From Pseudoxanthomonas jiangsuensis (GTDB lineage Bacteria > Pseudomonadota > Gammaproteobacteria > Xanthomonadales > Xanthomonadaceae), in contig NZ_PDWL01000007.1 in the NCBI RefSeq assembly GCF_010093185.1, forward strand, positions 84,888 to 148,887: a DNA stretch of 64,000 nt. The letters are read 5' to 3'. The notes beneath the pieces were generated by a model. It had not been told where the DNA came from. It searched no databases and saw nothing but the letters and a program-made list of their open reading frames with translations. The translations under genes and the position numbers were made by a program. Below are positions 37,755 through 46,783 of this stretch, in pieces (the stretch's first letter is position 1; the number at the start of each line of letters is the position of its first letter).

Positions 37755-39071
37755 TCAGCCGACCAAGGTGGGCTGGCGGGTGGCGCAGTGGGCCACGCAG
37801 CGCTCGATCCGGTCGAAACCGTCCAGTCCGTACCAGAACACCTTCCACTTCTCCTGCTTGATGCAGCCGTCGGACTCGGCGTAGTAGAAGATGTTGACCT
37901 GGTTGTGGTGGCGCGAGCGCCAGAACAGCTCCGGCGTCTCCTCGCGCATCACGTTCCACACCGCCCGGCCCAGACCTTCGCCCTGGGCGTCGTCGAGCAC
38001 CGCGAACTTGTCCAGGTACACGCCCTCGGGGGTGTCGACCAGGATCACCGCGGCGCGGTAGTTCTCGCTGACGTAGGCGCGCAGCAGCGCGGTGCGCTGG
38101 AAATAGTCGGGCACCAGTTCGCGGCCGAAGCTGGACTCGATCAGGGTCTTCATCCGGCCCAGGTCCAGCGCGTCCCAGGAGGTGGCGCGCAGCACCTTCT
38201 CGCCGCGCCGGACCAGGGTGCCCGAGCCCTTGTGGGTGAACAATTCCTTGGCCAGGTCCGCCGGCCGGGTGATCGACACCGACGACTCCAGCGGCAGCTT
38301 GTCCAGCAGGTCCTTGATCTGCTCGATCTTGACCTTCATCCCGCCGTGGATCCACGGCTGCTCGATCAGATGCGCGTACTCGGTGGACAGGTTGATCGAG
38401 TCGATCACCTTGCCCTGCTCGTCGAGCAGGCCGCCGGTGCCGGTGAGGAAGATGATCTTGTAGGGCTGCAGCTCGCGGACCAGCTCGTTGGCGGCGAAGT
38501 CGGCGTTGATGTTGAGGATCTGGCCGCTGGCGGTCTCGCCCAGGCTGGTGATCACCGGGATCGAACCGGCCTTCAGGCTGGCCTCGATCGGCGCCAGGTT
38601 GACCTTGCGCACCTCGCCGACCAGGCCGTAGGTGGCCTGGTCCAGGTAGTCGGCCTCGAACACCCCGCCGGTGATCGAGGTGGCGCGCGCGCCGTTCTGC
38701 TGCAGGGCCTCGACCAGCTTGAGGTTGGAGGCCTGGAACACCCTGCGCACGATCGCCAGCGCCTCGGGCGTGGTCACCCGCAGGCCGTTGACGGTCCGCT
38801 TCTCGATCCCCGCCGCCGACAGTTCGGCGTCCAGCTGCGGCCCGGCGCCGTGCAGCACGATCGGAGTCAGGCCGACCTCCTGCAGGAACGACAGCGAGGA
38901 GGTCAGGTCCTCCAGCTCGTCGCGCAGCACCGCGCCGCCGACCTTGACCACGGCGAAGCGCTTGGCGTCCAGCTGCGAGAAGCGCTTGAGGTACTGGCTG
39001 ATCTCCTTGGCGCTGGCCATGCTCGAGAGCAGGCGGACGATGGTCTGGCGGGTCTGCTGGTGGGCTTGCAT
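37755..39071 (-). CDS. argB: Bifunctional N-acetylglutamate synthase/kinase
   Basis: 438 residues. N-terminal amino-acid-kinase domain (about 20-285; [32 protein letters not shown], and the Lys of GMKVKIEQI) fused to a C-terminal GNAT domain (about 290-438; [23 protein letters not shown]). This NAGS-K fusion, related to vertebrate NAGS, is typical of Xanthomonadaceae and supplies both first steps of arginine synthesis, so no separate argA is needed. The ATG chosen (39071) is 44 bases after argE. Arginine feedback is expected through the kinase domain, on the basis of family knowledge. Confidence 0.95.
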   Translation of the reverse strand: MQAHQQTRQTIVRLLSSMASAKEISQYLKRFSQLDAKRFAVVKVGGAVLRDELEDLTSSLSFLQEVGLTPIVLHGAGPQLDAELSAAGIEKRTVNGLRVTTPEALAIVRRVFQASNLKLVEALQQNGARATSITGGVFEADYLDQATYGLVGEVRKVNLAPIEASLKAGSIPVITSLGETASGQILNINADFAANELVRELQPYKIIFLTGTGGLLDEQGKVIDSINLSTEYAHLIEQPWIHGGMKVKIEQIKDLLDKLPLESSVSITRPADLAKELFTHKGSGTLVRRGEKVLRATSWDALDLGRMKTLIESSFGRELVPDYFQRTALLRAYVSENYRAAVILVDTPEGVYLDKFAVLDDAQGEGLGRAVWNVMREETPELFWRSRHHNQVNIFYYAESDGCIKQEKWKVFWYGLDGFDRIERCVAHCATRQPTLVG

Positions 39072-39115
39072 GAGTTTCGTGTCTTGCGGAAGGGGATGGC
39101 GGCGCCGGCCGAAGC

Positions 39116-40219
39116 TCAGCGCAGGCCATTGATGATCGAATCGACCGAGGCCGCGTAGCGCCGCAGCTGGTCGAGGGTGACGAACTCGTCGGCGGTGTGG
39201 GCCTGGGCGATGTCGCCCGGACCGTAGACCAGGGCGGTGTAGCCGCCGGCCGAGAACAGGGAGGCCTCGGTCCAGAAGTCCACCGCGTTGCCGATCGGCA
39301 GGCCCAGGGCGTCGGCGACGTCGCGCGCGGCCAGGCGGCGCTCCTCGGCGCGGGCGACGTCTCCCGAAGGCAGGCTCGGTCCGCGGAAGGTCTCCTCGAA
39401 GTGCGCCGCGGCCGGCTCGGCGAAGCCGGCGAAGGTCGCCAGCAGCCCGTCGATGTCCATCGACGGCAAGGGCCGGAAGCCGAAGCGCAGCTCGGCGTCC
39501 GGGGCGATCATGTTGGCCTTGATCCCGCCTTCGATCCGGCCGATGTTGAAGCGCAGCCCGGTCAGCCCGCCGAAGCGCGCGTGCGCCAGCGACTGCACGT
39601 GGTCCAGGGCGCGGTCGCCCCAGCGCACGGCCTGGTGCAGGGCGCTGGCGGCGGCGTCCTGCTGGCCCGAGGCGTGCCCGGCGCGGCCCTTGAACCGCAT
39701 CAGCACCGAGGAGATGCCGCGGTGGGCCAGCACCGCCTCGCCCATCGTCGGCTCGGCCACCAGCACCGCCTCGTAGGGCTGCGGCCCGCGGGCGAGGAAG
39801 GAAGCGATGCAGCGCGGATCGTTGGCCTCCTCGTCGGAGGAGAACAGGAACGCCGCGTCGCCGGCGCCGGCATTGGCCGCGGCGACCAGGGCCGCCGCCG
39901 CGCCCTTGATGTCGCACACGCCCAGGCCGACCACGCGGTCGTCCAGGCGGCGCATCACGTGCGGGTCGGCGCTCCAGTGCGGCGAGTCGGGGACCGTATC
40001 CAGGTGCACGTTGAACAGGTACTTCGGTCTGCCGCGCACCGCGTACAGGCTGACCGCACCGGCGCCGTGGTCGACCACCTGCACCTCGAAGCCGGGCAAC
40101 TGCGCGCGCAGGTAGCCGAAGATGCCGCCCTCGGCGGCGATCGCGCGCGGCGGGTTGCGGGTGTCGAAGGACACCAGCCGTTCCAGGTGCGCGAGGGTGG
40201 ATTGGAGCAGGTCGGTCAT
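39116..40219 (-). CDS. argE: N-acetyl-L-citrulline deacetylase (ArgE type)
   Basis: 367 residues. M20 family deacetylase: [11 protein letters not shown] (zinc His/Asp), [14 protein letters not shown] (bridging Asp), [10 protein letters not shown] (catalytic Glu-Glu), and a C-terminal His region. ArgE-like enzymes in organisms with N-acetylornithine carbamoyltransferase act on N-acetylcitrulline; that specificity is inferred from the operon. It removes acetyl to give citrulline for ArgG. A REP pair occupies the 127-base gap from argG. Confidence 0.93.
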   Translation of the reverse strand: MTDLLQSTLAHLERLVSFDTRNPPRAIAAEGGIFGYLRAQLPGFEVQVVDHGAGAVSLYAVRGRPKYLFNVHLDTVPDSPHWSADPHVMRRLDDRVVGLGVCDIKGAAAALVAAANAGAGDAAFLFSSDEEANDPRCIASFLARGPQPYEAVLVAEPTMGEAVLAHRGISSVLMRFKGRAGHASGQQDAAASALHQAVRWGDRALDHVQSLAHARFGGLTGLRFNIGRIEGGIKANMIAPDAELRFGFRPLPSMDIDGLLATFAGFAEPAAAHFEETFRGPSLPSGDVARAEERRLAARDVADALGLPIGNAVDFWTEASLFSAGGYTALVYGPGDIAQAHTADEFVTLDQLRRYAASVDSIINGLR

Positions 40220-40229
40220 TGCCTCAGCC

Positions 40230-40325
40230 CGTCGTTCCCGCCCAGGCGGGAACCCAGTGACTTCGATGCGGTATCCGGTGCCGCGTGCGCAAGGCACTGG
40301 GCTCCCGCCTGCGCGGGAGCGACGG
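40230..40325. repeat. Inverted REP pair (CGTCGTTCCCG family) inside the arginine operon
   Basis: Left unit CGTCGTTCCCGCCCAGGCGG (40230-40249) continuing AACCCAGTG; right unit ends CCTGCGCGGGAGCGACGG (40308-40325) with CACTGGGCTCCCG before it. It lies between argG and argE, which are transcribed leftward through it. Confidence 0.88.
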
Positions 40326-40346
40326 CCCCATGTGCCATTGCGGCCT

Positions 40347-41552
40347 TCACCGGTTGATCTCGGCCCACAGGGTGCTGCTCATGCCGAACAGCTTGATGAA
40401 GCCCTCGGCCTCCTCCACGCCCCAGTCAGCCGACTGGGCATAGGTGGCGCCCTTGGCGTTGAGGATGTGCGGCGAACGGATGGCGACCGCATCGACGCGG
40501 CCGCCGCGGGTCTCCAGCACCACCTCGCCATTGACCTGGGCCTGCGAGGAGGCCAGGAACGCCTCCAGGTCGGTCTTCAGCGGGTCGTGGTAGAAGCCCT
40601 CGTACACCAGTTCCACCCACTTGCGCGCCACCTCGGGCTTGAAGCGGTTCTGCTGCTTGCTCAGCACCGCCTCCTCCAGCGCGCGGTGCGCGGCCAGCAG
40701 GGCGGTCAGGCCCGGCGCTTCGTACACGATCCGGCCTTTCAGGCCGATCACGGTGTCGCCGGTGTACATGCCGCGGCCGACACCATATTGGGCGAACATG
40801 GTGTTGAGCCTGGCCAGGATCTTCGCGCCTTCCAGCGGCTTGCCGTCCAGCTCCACCGCCTCGCCCTGGACGAACTTCAGGGTCACCGTCAGCGGCTCGG
40901 CCGGCCAGGCCGCGCGCGGCGCGCACCAGCCGCGGGCGCCCTCGCCCGGGGCCTCCCACTTGTCGATCTCGCCGCCGGACATCGTCACGCCCAGCAGGTT
41001 CTCGTTGATGGTGTAGCTCTTCTGCTTGGCCCGCACCTCGAAGCCGCGCTCCTCCAGGTACTTCTGCTCGTAGGCGCGGGTCTGGGTGTGCTGCTTCTGG
41101 ATCTCGCGGATCGGGGCGACGATCCGGTAGTCGCCCTGCGACTTCACCGCCAGGTCGAAGCGGACCTGGTCGTTGCCCATGCCGGTGCAGCCGTGGGCGA
41201 TCGCATTGGTACCCAGTTCGGCCGCGCGCGCCAGCGAGGCGTCCACGATCAGGTAGCGGTCGGAGACCAGCAAGGGGTACTGGCCCTGGTAGCCCTCGCC
41301 GGCCTGCACGAACGGCTTGACGAAGCCGCTCCACAAGGCCGCGCCGCCGTCGACGGTGACGTGGCTGGCCACGCCCAGCTCGGCGGCGCGCTGCTCGATG
41401 TAGGCGCGCTCCTCGGCGTCCACGCCGCCGGTGTCGGCGAAGACCGTGTGCACGTTCCAGCCCTGCTCCTTCAGGTAGGGCACGCAGAAGCTGGTGTCCA
41501 GGCCGCCGGAGAAGGCCAGGACGATGTCGCGGGATTGGTTGGGGCTGCTCAT
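40347..41552 (-). CDS. argG: Argininosuccinate synthase
   Basis: 401 residues. PP-loop ATP pyrophosphatase motif [13 protein letters not shown] at 11-23, citrulline/aspartate motifs [12 protein letters not shown] and TVDGG. It condenses citrulline with aspartate. It lies 56 bases downstream of argF'. The sequence belongs to the shorter type of ArgG (about 400 residues), not the 447-residue E. coli form. Confidence 0.95.
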   Translation of the reverse strand: MSSPNQSRDIVLAFSGGLDTSFCVPYLKEQGWNVHTVFADTGGVDAEERAYIEQRAAELGVASHVTVDGGAALWSGFVKPFVQAGEGYQGQYPLLVSDRYLIVDASLARAAELGTNAIAHGCTGMGNDQVRFDLAVKSQGDYRIVAPIREIQKQHTQTRAYEQKYLEERGFEVRAKQKSYTINENLLGVTMSGGEIDKWEAPGEGARGWCAPRAAWPAEPLTVTLKFVQGEAVELDGKPLEGAKILARLNTMFAQYGVGRGMYTGDTVIGLKGRIVYEAPGLTALLAAHRALEEAVLSKQQNRFKPEVARKWVELVYEGFYHDPLKTDLEAFLASSQAQVNGEVVLETRGGRVDAVAIRSPHILNAKGATYAQSADWGVEEAEGFIKLFGMSSTLWAEINR

Positions 41553-41608
41553 GGGGTCGTTTCCGTGGGGATGCGGGTATTCGGGGGACGTTCTGTGGCC
41601 GGCGCGCT

Positions 41609-42616
41609 TCAGCGCACCAGCGCGGACATGACCGCCTTCTGCACGTGCAGGCGATTCTCGGCCTCGTCAATGGCAATACAGTTGGGCGAGTCCATCACCG
41701 CATCGGTGGCCTTGACGTTGCGGCGCAGGGGCAGGCAGTGCGAGAACACGCCGTTGTTGGTCAGCGCCATCTTGGCCTCGTCCACGATGAAGTGCTTGAA
41801 GCGGTCGCGGATCGGCTTCTCCGGCTCCCAGTTGCCGAAGTACGGCAGCGCGCCCCAGCTCTTGGCGTAGACCACGTCGGCGCCGCGGTAGGCCGACTCG
41901 ATGTCGTGACTGACCCGGAACGAGCCGCCGCTCTCGGCGACGTTGTCGTTGGCCCAGCCGATGTAGCGCTCGTCGAGCACGTACTCGGGCGTCGGGCACA
42001 GCAGGGTCACGTCCATGCCCAGGCGAGTAGCAATCGTCAGCGCGGAGTTGGCCACCGCCGTGTTCAGCGGCTTGGGATGGTAGGTCCAGGTCAGCACGTA
42101 CTTCTTGCCGCGCAGGTCGCTGGTGCGGAAGTGCTCCTGCAGGGCCAGGGCGTGGGCCAGTTCCTGGCAAGGATGGGTGATCGTCTCCATGTTGATCACC
42201 GGCACGGTCGAGTACTTGGCGAAGGCCTTGAGCACGTGGTCCTGGCGGTCGTAGCTCCAGTCCTTGAACTTGGGGAAAGCGCGCACGCCGATCAGGTCGA
42301 CGTAGCGGGCCAGCACCCGCGCCACCTCGGCGATGTGCTCCTCGGTGTCGCCATCCATCACCGTGCCCAGGTCGAACTCGATCGGCCAGGCGTCCTTGCC
42401 CGGCTGCAGCACGATGGCGTGGCCGCCGAGCTGGAACGCACCCAGCTCGAAGCTGGTGCGGGTGCGCATGGACGGGTTGAAGAACACCAGCGCGATCGAC
42501 CTGCCCTTGAGCTCGCTGCCCAGCTTGTTGCGCTTGAACAGCGCGGCCTGGGTCAGCAGGGCGTCCAGGTCCGGGCGGCTCCAGTCCTGGGTGTTGAGGA
42601 AGTGCTTGAGCGACAT
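41609..42616 (-). CDS. argF': N-acetylornithine carbamoyltransferase (AOTCase)
   Basis: 335 residues. Carbamoyl-phosphate motif SMRTRT (49-54), HPCQ in the middle and HCLPLRRN near the end. W77 and E92 occur at exactly the positions that define acetylornithine specificity in the Xanthomonas enzyme (Pro at the E92 position gives succinylornithine enzymes), and K302, the carboxylated lysine of that enzyme, is present. The cell therefore makes N-acetylcitrulline, not citrulline, directly. First gene of the arg cluster, preceded by a leader with an attenuator-like structure. Confidence 0.96.
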   Translation of the reverse strand: MSLKHFLNTQDWSRPDLDALLTQAALFKRNKLGSELKGRSIALVFFNPSMRTRTSFELGAFQLGGHAIVLQPGKDAWPIEFDLGTVMDGDTEEHIAEVARVLARYVDLIGVRAFPKFKDWSYDRQDHVLKAFAKYSTVPVINMETITHPCQELAHALALQEHFRTSDLRGKKYVLTWTYHPKPLNTAVANSALTIATRLGMDVTLLCPTPEYVLDERYIGWANDNVAESGGSFRVSHDIESAYRGADVVYAKSWGALPYFGNWEPEKPIRDRFKHFIVDEAKMALTNNGVFSHCLPLRRNVKATDAVMDSPNCIAIDEAENRLHVQKAVMSALVR

Positions 42617-42715
42617 CGATCGTTCCTTGCGGTGGCACCGGCCCTGGCGGACTCGGGCGTGGTGGAGCGGAGACTACTCGGGTACTTCTGAAACTTTTTC
42701 CCGGGGCCGGAAACG

Positions 42716-42742
42716 AAAAAACCCAGCCTGGGGCTGGGTTTT
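42716..42742 (-). terminator. Intrinsic terminator in the arg operon leader (attenuator, segments 3:4)
   Basis: Minus strand AAACCCAGCC (42741-42732), loop CCA, GGCTGGGTTT then T-run: a 10-bp stem ending in six T. It stands 100 bases before the argF' start and 26 bases after the leader-peptide stop codon, so it terminates before the structural genes. Segment ACCCAGC can instead pair with GCTGGGT at 42776-42770. Confidence 0.88.
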
Positions 42743-42767
42743 CCGAACGGACAGCACGATGCTCCGG

Positions 42768-42869
42768 TCACCCAGCGGAAAGGTGGGGTTCCGGTCGACG
42801 CGCGCGCGAGGTCATCCCGGAGGCCATCCGGGCGGTGCTTGCGGCATGCGGCTGCAGGTCGGTGTTCAT
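42768..42869 (-). CDS. Putative arginine-rich leader peptide of the arg operon (33 codons)
   Basis: The peptide starts MNTDLQPHAAS and ends MTSRARRPEPHLSAG. The run R22-A23-R24-R25 uses codons CGC, GCG, CGT, CGA; CGT and CGA look uncommon in this GC-rich window. Codons P26-P28 contain CCGGAACCC, which can pair with GGGTGACCGG spanning the last codon, the stop and just beyond (1:2 hairpin). GCTGGGT (A32-stop) can alternatively pair with the terminator arm (2:3). No Shine-Dalgarno sequence precedes ATG 42869; a promoter placed for a nearly leaderless transcript is present. In-frame ATGs at codons 15 and 19 are alternatives. Confidence 0.55.
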   Translation of the reverse strand: MNTDLQPHAASTARMASGMTSRARRPEPHLSAG

Positions 42870-42878
42870 CGGTCGCGA

Positions 42879-42907
42879 ATGGTCGCACGCGCTCCCGGGC
42901 CATGCAA
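42879..42907 (-). promoter_or_regulatory. Probable promoter of the arg operon leader
   Basis: Minus strand TTGCAT (-35, 42907-42902), 17-base spacer, GACCAT (-10, 42884-42879). Transcription would begin at about 42873-42869, at or just before the leader ATG. The -10 box matches only three of six consensus bases. Confidence 0.4.
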
Positions 42908-42943
42908 GCCCGCGGGGAACCACGGAGGCGATGCGGGGAAGGC

Positions 42944-43492
42944 TCAGGGCGAGACGGGCGCCGCTTCGGCCACCATCGGGGTCACCGCGACCCGGATGCG
43001 CAGGCGGTTGCCCGGATCCTCGGCCAGGCGCGAGCGGTACTTGGTGCCCTTGTAGACGTAGTCCACGTCGTAGGCGATCGGGCGCTGGAACTGGCGGTCG
43101 ACCTGGACCAACTGGCAGTTGGCGTTGCGTCGCGCCGGCGCCGCGGCCACGGGGGCCGGCTGCGGCGCTTCCTCTTCGCGCGCGAACAGGCCCTTGACCG
43201 AGTCCACCATGCGCGAGAACACGCCCGGCTGCTCCCGGTGCTCGTCCGGCACCGGCACCTGGATCACCGGGGTGGACTCGCAGCGCTCCTCGGTGCGAGT
43301 GGCGCGCAGGGTCTGGTAGACCGGCTCCACCTTGAGCACCTGGGCGTACTCGATCCGCACGTTCTCGGCCGGCACCACCCGGATCTGGCCCTCGGCCTGG
43401 GCGGACGTGCCGGACGGGGTCTGCGCCATGGCCGGCTGCCAGGCGCAGCAGGCCACCATGCCCAGCAGGGAGGATCGGAGCAGACGGAGCAT
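42944..43492 (-). CDS. Exported protein of unknown function
   Basis: 182 residues from ATG 43492, with a signal peptide (LLRSSLLGMVACCAWQPAMAQ). After a Gln/Ala linker, VRIEYAQVLKVEPVY leads into an acidic/Pro-rich middle, and the C-terminus CQLVQVDRQFQRPIAYDVDY...RLAEDPGNRLRIRVAV resembles the YDVxYxYxGxxYxxRxxxDPGxxxxVRV end of surface-antigen/outer-membrane assembly-associated proteins. One Cys pair could form a disulphide. It is divergent from cysS. I cannot assign a function. Confidence 0.7.
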   Translation of the reverse strand: MLRLLRSSLLGMVACCAWQPAMAQTPSGTSAQAEGQIRVVPAENVRIEYAQVLKVEPVYQTLRATRTEERCESTPVIQVPVPDEHREQPGVFSRMVDSVKGLFAREEEAPQPAPVAAAPARRNANCQLVQVDRQFQRPIAYDVDYVYKGTKYRSRLAEDPGNRLRIRVAVTPMVAEAAPVSP

Positions 43493-43655
43493 CGGACCGG
43501 GAGATACGGCGGAGCCGACAGTGTAGGCAACGCGCCTTGCAGCCGGCTGAACCAAGCCCCCTGCGCGCGCCAGCAAAGGCCGGGTTCGCGTGGCCGCGGA
43601 CGGCGCGCGGGCCCGGCGCGCTAGAATCGCAGGCCTTTCCCGACGTCCCCTGCCG

Positions 43656-45029
43656 ATGTCCCTGCGCCTGTACAACAGCCTGACCCGCAAGGTCGAGGCG
43701 TTCGAACCGCTCGATTCCGCGTCGCCGACCATGTACGTGTGCGGGCCGACGGTCTACAACTACGTGCACATCGGCAACGCCCGCGGGCCGGTGGTGTTCG
43801 GGGTGCTGGCCGCCCTGCTCCGGCGCCGCCACGGCGCGCTGAAGTACGCGCGCAACATCACCGACGTGGACGACAAGATCAATGCCGCCGCCGCCGAGCA
43901 GGGCGTGCCGATCTCGGCGATCACCGACCGCTTCGCCGCCGCCTACCGGCAGGACATGGCCGCGCTGGGCGTGGCCGCGCCGGACATCGAGCCGGAAGCC
44001 ACCGCCCACATCCCGCAGATCGTGGCCATGATCGAGCGCCTGGTCGAGGCCGGGCACGCCTATGCGGCCGAAGGCCACGTGCTGTTCTCGGTCGCCAGCT
44101 TCGACCGCTACGGCCAGCTCTCGCGCCGCGATCCGGAGGAGATGCTGGCCGGCGCGCGGGTGGAGGTGGCGCCGTACAAGCGCGACCCCGGCGACTTCGT
44201 GCTGTGGAAGCCGTCCACGCCCGAGCTGCCCGGCTGGGACTCGCCCTGGGGCCGCGGCCGCCCGGGCTGGCACATCGAGTGCTCGGCGATGGCCGCCGCC
44301 CACCTGGGCGAGACCATCGACATCCATGCCGGCGGCATCGACCTGCAGTTCCCGCACCACGAGAACGAGATCGCGCAGAGCCAGTGCGCGCACGGCGGCA
44401 AGGTGTTCGCCCGGTTCTGGCTGCACAACGGCATGCTCAACTTCGGCGGTGCCAAGATGAGCAAGTCGATCGGCAACATCGAGCGGGTCCACGACCTGGT
44501 CCGCAGGCATCCGCCCGAGGCTCTGCGCTACGCCCTGCTCTCGGCCCACTACCGGCAGCCGCTGGACTGGTCAGATGCGCTGATCGAGCAGTCGGTGCGG
44601 ACCCTGGACCGGCTGTACGGCACCCTGCGCGACCTGGCCGGGATCGAGACGGCGCCGGCGATTCCGCTGGCGGTCGAGGATGCGCTGGAGGACGACCTCA
44701 ACACGCCGCAGGCGCTGGCCGAGCTGGCGCGGATCGCCGGCGAGGCGCGCAAGGCCGGCGATGCCGCCGAGAAGGCGCACCTGAAGGCCGAACTGCTCGG
44801 TGCCGGCCTGGCCCTGGGCCTGCTGCAGCAGGCGCCGGCCGACTGGTTCAACCGCGGCGCCTCCGGCGAGGACGACACGCGGATCCAGGCGCTGGTGGAC
44901 GAGCGCGGCGCGGCCAAGCGGGCGCGCGACTTCGCCCGCGCCGATGCGATCCGCGAACAGCTGGCGGCCGAAGGCATCCTGCTGGAGGACACGCCGCAAG
45001 GCGTGCGCTGGGTGAGGAAGCACGCGTGA
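43656..45029 (+). CDS. cysS: Cysteinyl-tRNA synthetase
   Basis: 457 residues from ATG 43656. Class-I synthetase: [18 protein letters not shown] (zinc Cys29 and HIGH-type motif) and AKMSKSIGN (KMSKS), with the zinc-ligand region [20 protein letters not shown]. The C-terminal DALR and anticodon domains are present. A TAGAAT -10 box at 43622-43627 gives a UTR of about 22 bases. The stop overlaps the SufE gene start (GTGA). Confidence 0.97.
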   Translation: MSLRLYNSLTRKVEAFEPLDSASPTMYVCGPTVYNYVHIGNARGPVVFGVLAALLRRRHGALKYARNITDVDDKINAAAAEQGVPISAITDRFAAAYRQDMAALGVAAPDIEPEATAHIPQIVAMIERLVEAGHAYAAEGHVLFSVASFDRYGQLSRRDPEEMLAGARVEVAPYKRDPGDFVLWKPSTPELPGWDSPWGRGRPGWHIECSAMAAAHLGETIDIHAGGIDLQFPHHENEIAQSQCAHGGKVFARFWLHNGMLNFGGAKMSKSIGNIERVHDLVRRHPPEALRYALLSAHYRQPLDWSDALIEQSVRTLDRLYGTLRDLAGIETAPAIPLAVEDALEDDLNTPQALAELARIAGEARKAGDAAEKAHLKAELLGAGLALGLLQQAPADWFNRGASGEDDTRIQALVDERGAAKRARDFARADAIREQLAAEGILLEDTPQGVRWVRKHA

Positions 45030-45463
45030 GCGAACCCCTCTTCCCCCTCGAACCCACCGCCGCCGCCGCACAGGCCGCGATCAAGGACGAGTTCGCCTTC
45101 TTCGGCGACTGGTCCGAGCGCTACCAGTACCTGATCGACCTGGGCCGCAAGCTGCCGCCGTTCCCGGAGGAATGGAAGGTCGAGGAGCACCGCCTGCACG
45201 GCTGCCAGTCGCTGGTCTGGATCGTGCCGCAGGGCAACCGCGAGCGCCTGGACTTCCACGCCGTCAGCGACTCGGCCATCGTCTCCGGGCTGATCTACCT
45301 GGCGCTGCGGGTTTACTCCGGCCGCCCGGCCGCGGAGATCCTGGCCACCGACCCGGACTACATCGCCGACATCGGCCTGGCCCGGCACCTCTCGCCGACC
45401 CGCAGCAACGGCCTGGCCTCCCTGCTGGCCTTCATCCGCGACACCGCGCGCGCGCAGGCCTGA
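45026..45463 (+). CDS. SufE-family cysteine desulfurase sulfur acceptor
   Basis: 145 residues with GTG start overlapping the cysS stop codon (GTGA). The conserved sulfur-accepting Cys is in [13 protein letters not shown], and [19 protein letters not shown] precedes it as in SufE/CsdE. SufE receives persulfide sulfur from SufS for Fe-S cluster assembly. Translational coupling to cysS links it with cysteine use, though SufE genes elsewhere usually sit with sufS; whether this is the main SufE or a second copy is unclear. Confidence 0.93.
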   Translation: MSEPLFPLEPTAAAAQAAIKDEFAFFGDWSERYQYLIDLGRKLPPFPEEWKVEEHRLHGCQSLVWIVPQGNRERLDFHAVSDSAIVSGLIYLALRVYSGRPAAEILATDPDYIADIGLARHLSPTRSNGLASLLAFIRDTARAQA

Positions 45464-45464
45464 G

Positions 45465-46706
45465 GTGGCCGGCGCCACGCCCGACCTGTCGATTCCCTCA
45501 CCCCTGCGCGAGAGCGGCTTCCGGGTCCTGCTCGGCTACCGGCTGTGCGCGATCCTGTCCTACCAGATCGTCGCGGTCACCGTCGGCTGGCACATCTACG
45601 AACTGACCCGCGACACCTTCGCCCTGGGTCTGGTCGGCCTGGCCGAGGTCCTGCCCTTCATCGGCATGGCCCTGTTCGCCGGCTACCTGGTCGACCACCT
45701 GCCGAAGAAGCGGCTGGGGGCGATGGCCTGCGCCGGCCTGTGCGCCACCGCGGTGCTGCTGGCGCTGGTCGCGGCCGGTCACCTGGCACCGGGCAGGACC
45801 TGGCCGATCTATGCGGCGATCGTGCTCACCGGCCTGGTCCGCTCGTTCCTCACGCCGGTCTACACCGCGCTGTTCGCGCGGGTGCTGCGGCGCGAGCAGT
45901 TCGCCCGCGGCGCCAGCGTCGGCAGCGTGGCTTTCCAGACCGCGCTGGTCTGCGGCCCGGCGCTGGGCGGGGTGCTGGTCGGCTGGGCCGGCAAGACGGT
46001 GGCCTATGCGCTGGCCGCAACGCTGGCAATCGTCGCCGGCGGCGTGCTGCTGTCGCTGCGGGTGCCCGAGCCGAGGCCCGAAGGCCCGCGTGCGCCGGTG
46101 TTCGCCAGCATCCGCGAGGGCCTGCGCTTCGTGTTCGGCAACCAGGTCATGCTCGGCGCGCAGGCCTTGGACCTGTTCGCGGTGCTGTTCGGCGGGGCGA
46201 TCTCGCTGGCGCCGGCCTTCATCCACGAGATCCTGCACTACGGTCCGGAAGGCCTGGGCATCCTGCGAGGCGCGCCGGCGCTGGGCGCGGTGCTGGTCGG
46301 CGTGGTCCTGGCGCGGCGGCCGCCGGGGCGCCACGCGGGCCGGCTTTTGCTGTGGGCGGTGGCCGGGTTCGGGCTGTGCATCATCGGCTTCGGCCTGTCG
46401 CGGCACTTCTGGCTGTCGGCGTTCTTCCTGCTGCTGTCGGGCGTGTGCGACGGGGTGTCGGTGGTGTTGCGCACGACGATCATGCAGCTGGTCACTCCGG
46501 ACGGAATGCGCGGGCGAGTGGCCTCGATCAACGGCATCTTCATCGGTTCGTCCAACGAGCTGGGCGCGTTCTACGCCGGCTCGATGGCGCGCCTGCTCGG
46601 GCTGGTGCCGGCGGTGGTGCTGGGCGGCTGCGTCACCCTGGGCGTGGTCGCCACCACCGCGGTGAAGGCGCCGAAGCTGCGGCGGCTGGACCTGAAGGAA
46701 CTGTAG
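45465..46706 (+). CDS. MFS transporter (EntS/MFS_3-like)
   Basis: 413 residues with GTG start one base after the SufE stop. About 12 membrane segments; the loop-2 motif reads GYLVDHLPKKRLGA, close to the A-like MFS motif. Similarity is to the MFS_3 group that includes the enterobactin exporter EntS and drug or macrolide efflux proteins (GIFIGSSNELGAF near the end). No siderophore genes are nearby, so the substrate is unknown. Probably co-transcribed with cysS and sufE. Confidence 0.86.
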   Translation: MAGATPDLSIPSPLRESGFRVLLGYRLCAILSYQIVAVTVGWHIYELTRDTFALGLVGLAEVLPFIGMALFAGYLVDHLPKKRLGAMACAGLCATAVLLALVAAGHLAPGRTWPIYAAIVLTGLVRSFLTPVYTALFARVLRREQFARGASVGSVAFQTALVCGPALGGVLVGWAGKTVAYALAATLAIVAGGVLLSLRVPEPRPEGPRAPVFASIREGLRFVFGNQVMLGAQALDLFAVLFGGAISLAPAFIHEILHYGPEGLGILRGAPALGAVLVGVVLARRPPGRHAGRLLLWAVAGFGLCIIGFGLSRHFWLSAFFLLLSGVCDGVSVVLRTTIMQLVTPDGMRGRVASINGIFIGSSNELGAFYAGSMARLLGLVPAVVLGGCVTLGVVATTAVKAPKLRRLDLKEL

Positions 46707-46735
46707 GCGCGTTCCGCACCGGACACGGAAAAGCG

Positions 46736-46759
46736 AAGCCCGCCGGAAGGCGGGCTTCG
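46736..46759. terminator. Bidirectional hairpin between MFS and dksA-like genes
   Basis: Perfect 10-bp stem GAAGCCCGCC/GGCGGGCTTC, loop GGAA, between convergent stops at 46706 and 46784. The minus strand has CTTTTCC after the stem, so it mainly serves the dksA-like gene. Confidence 0.75.
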
Positions 46760-46783
46760 TCATGAACGGCCTGCGCGGGCGGG

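Noticed and set aside
42553..42903. 116-codon minus-strand frame MARERVRPFATDEHR... over the arg leader
   Set aside because: It also begins with Arg codons, but it reads through the terminator and into argF' in another frame, lacks a ribosome site and has no family likeness. The 33-codon frame ending before the terminator fits attenuation better.
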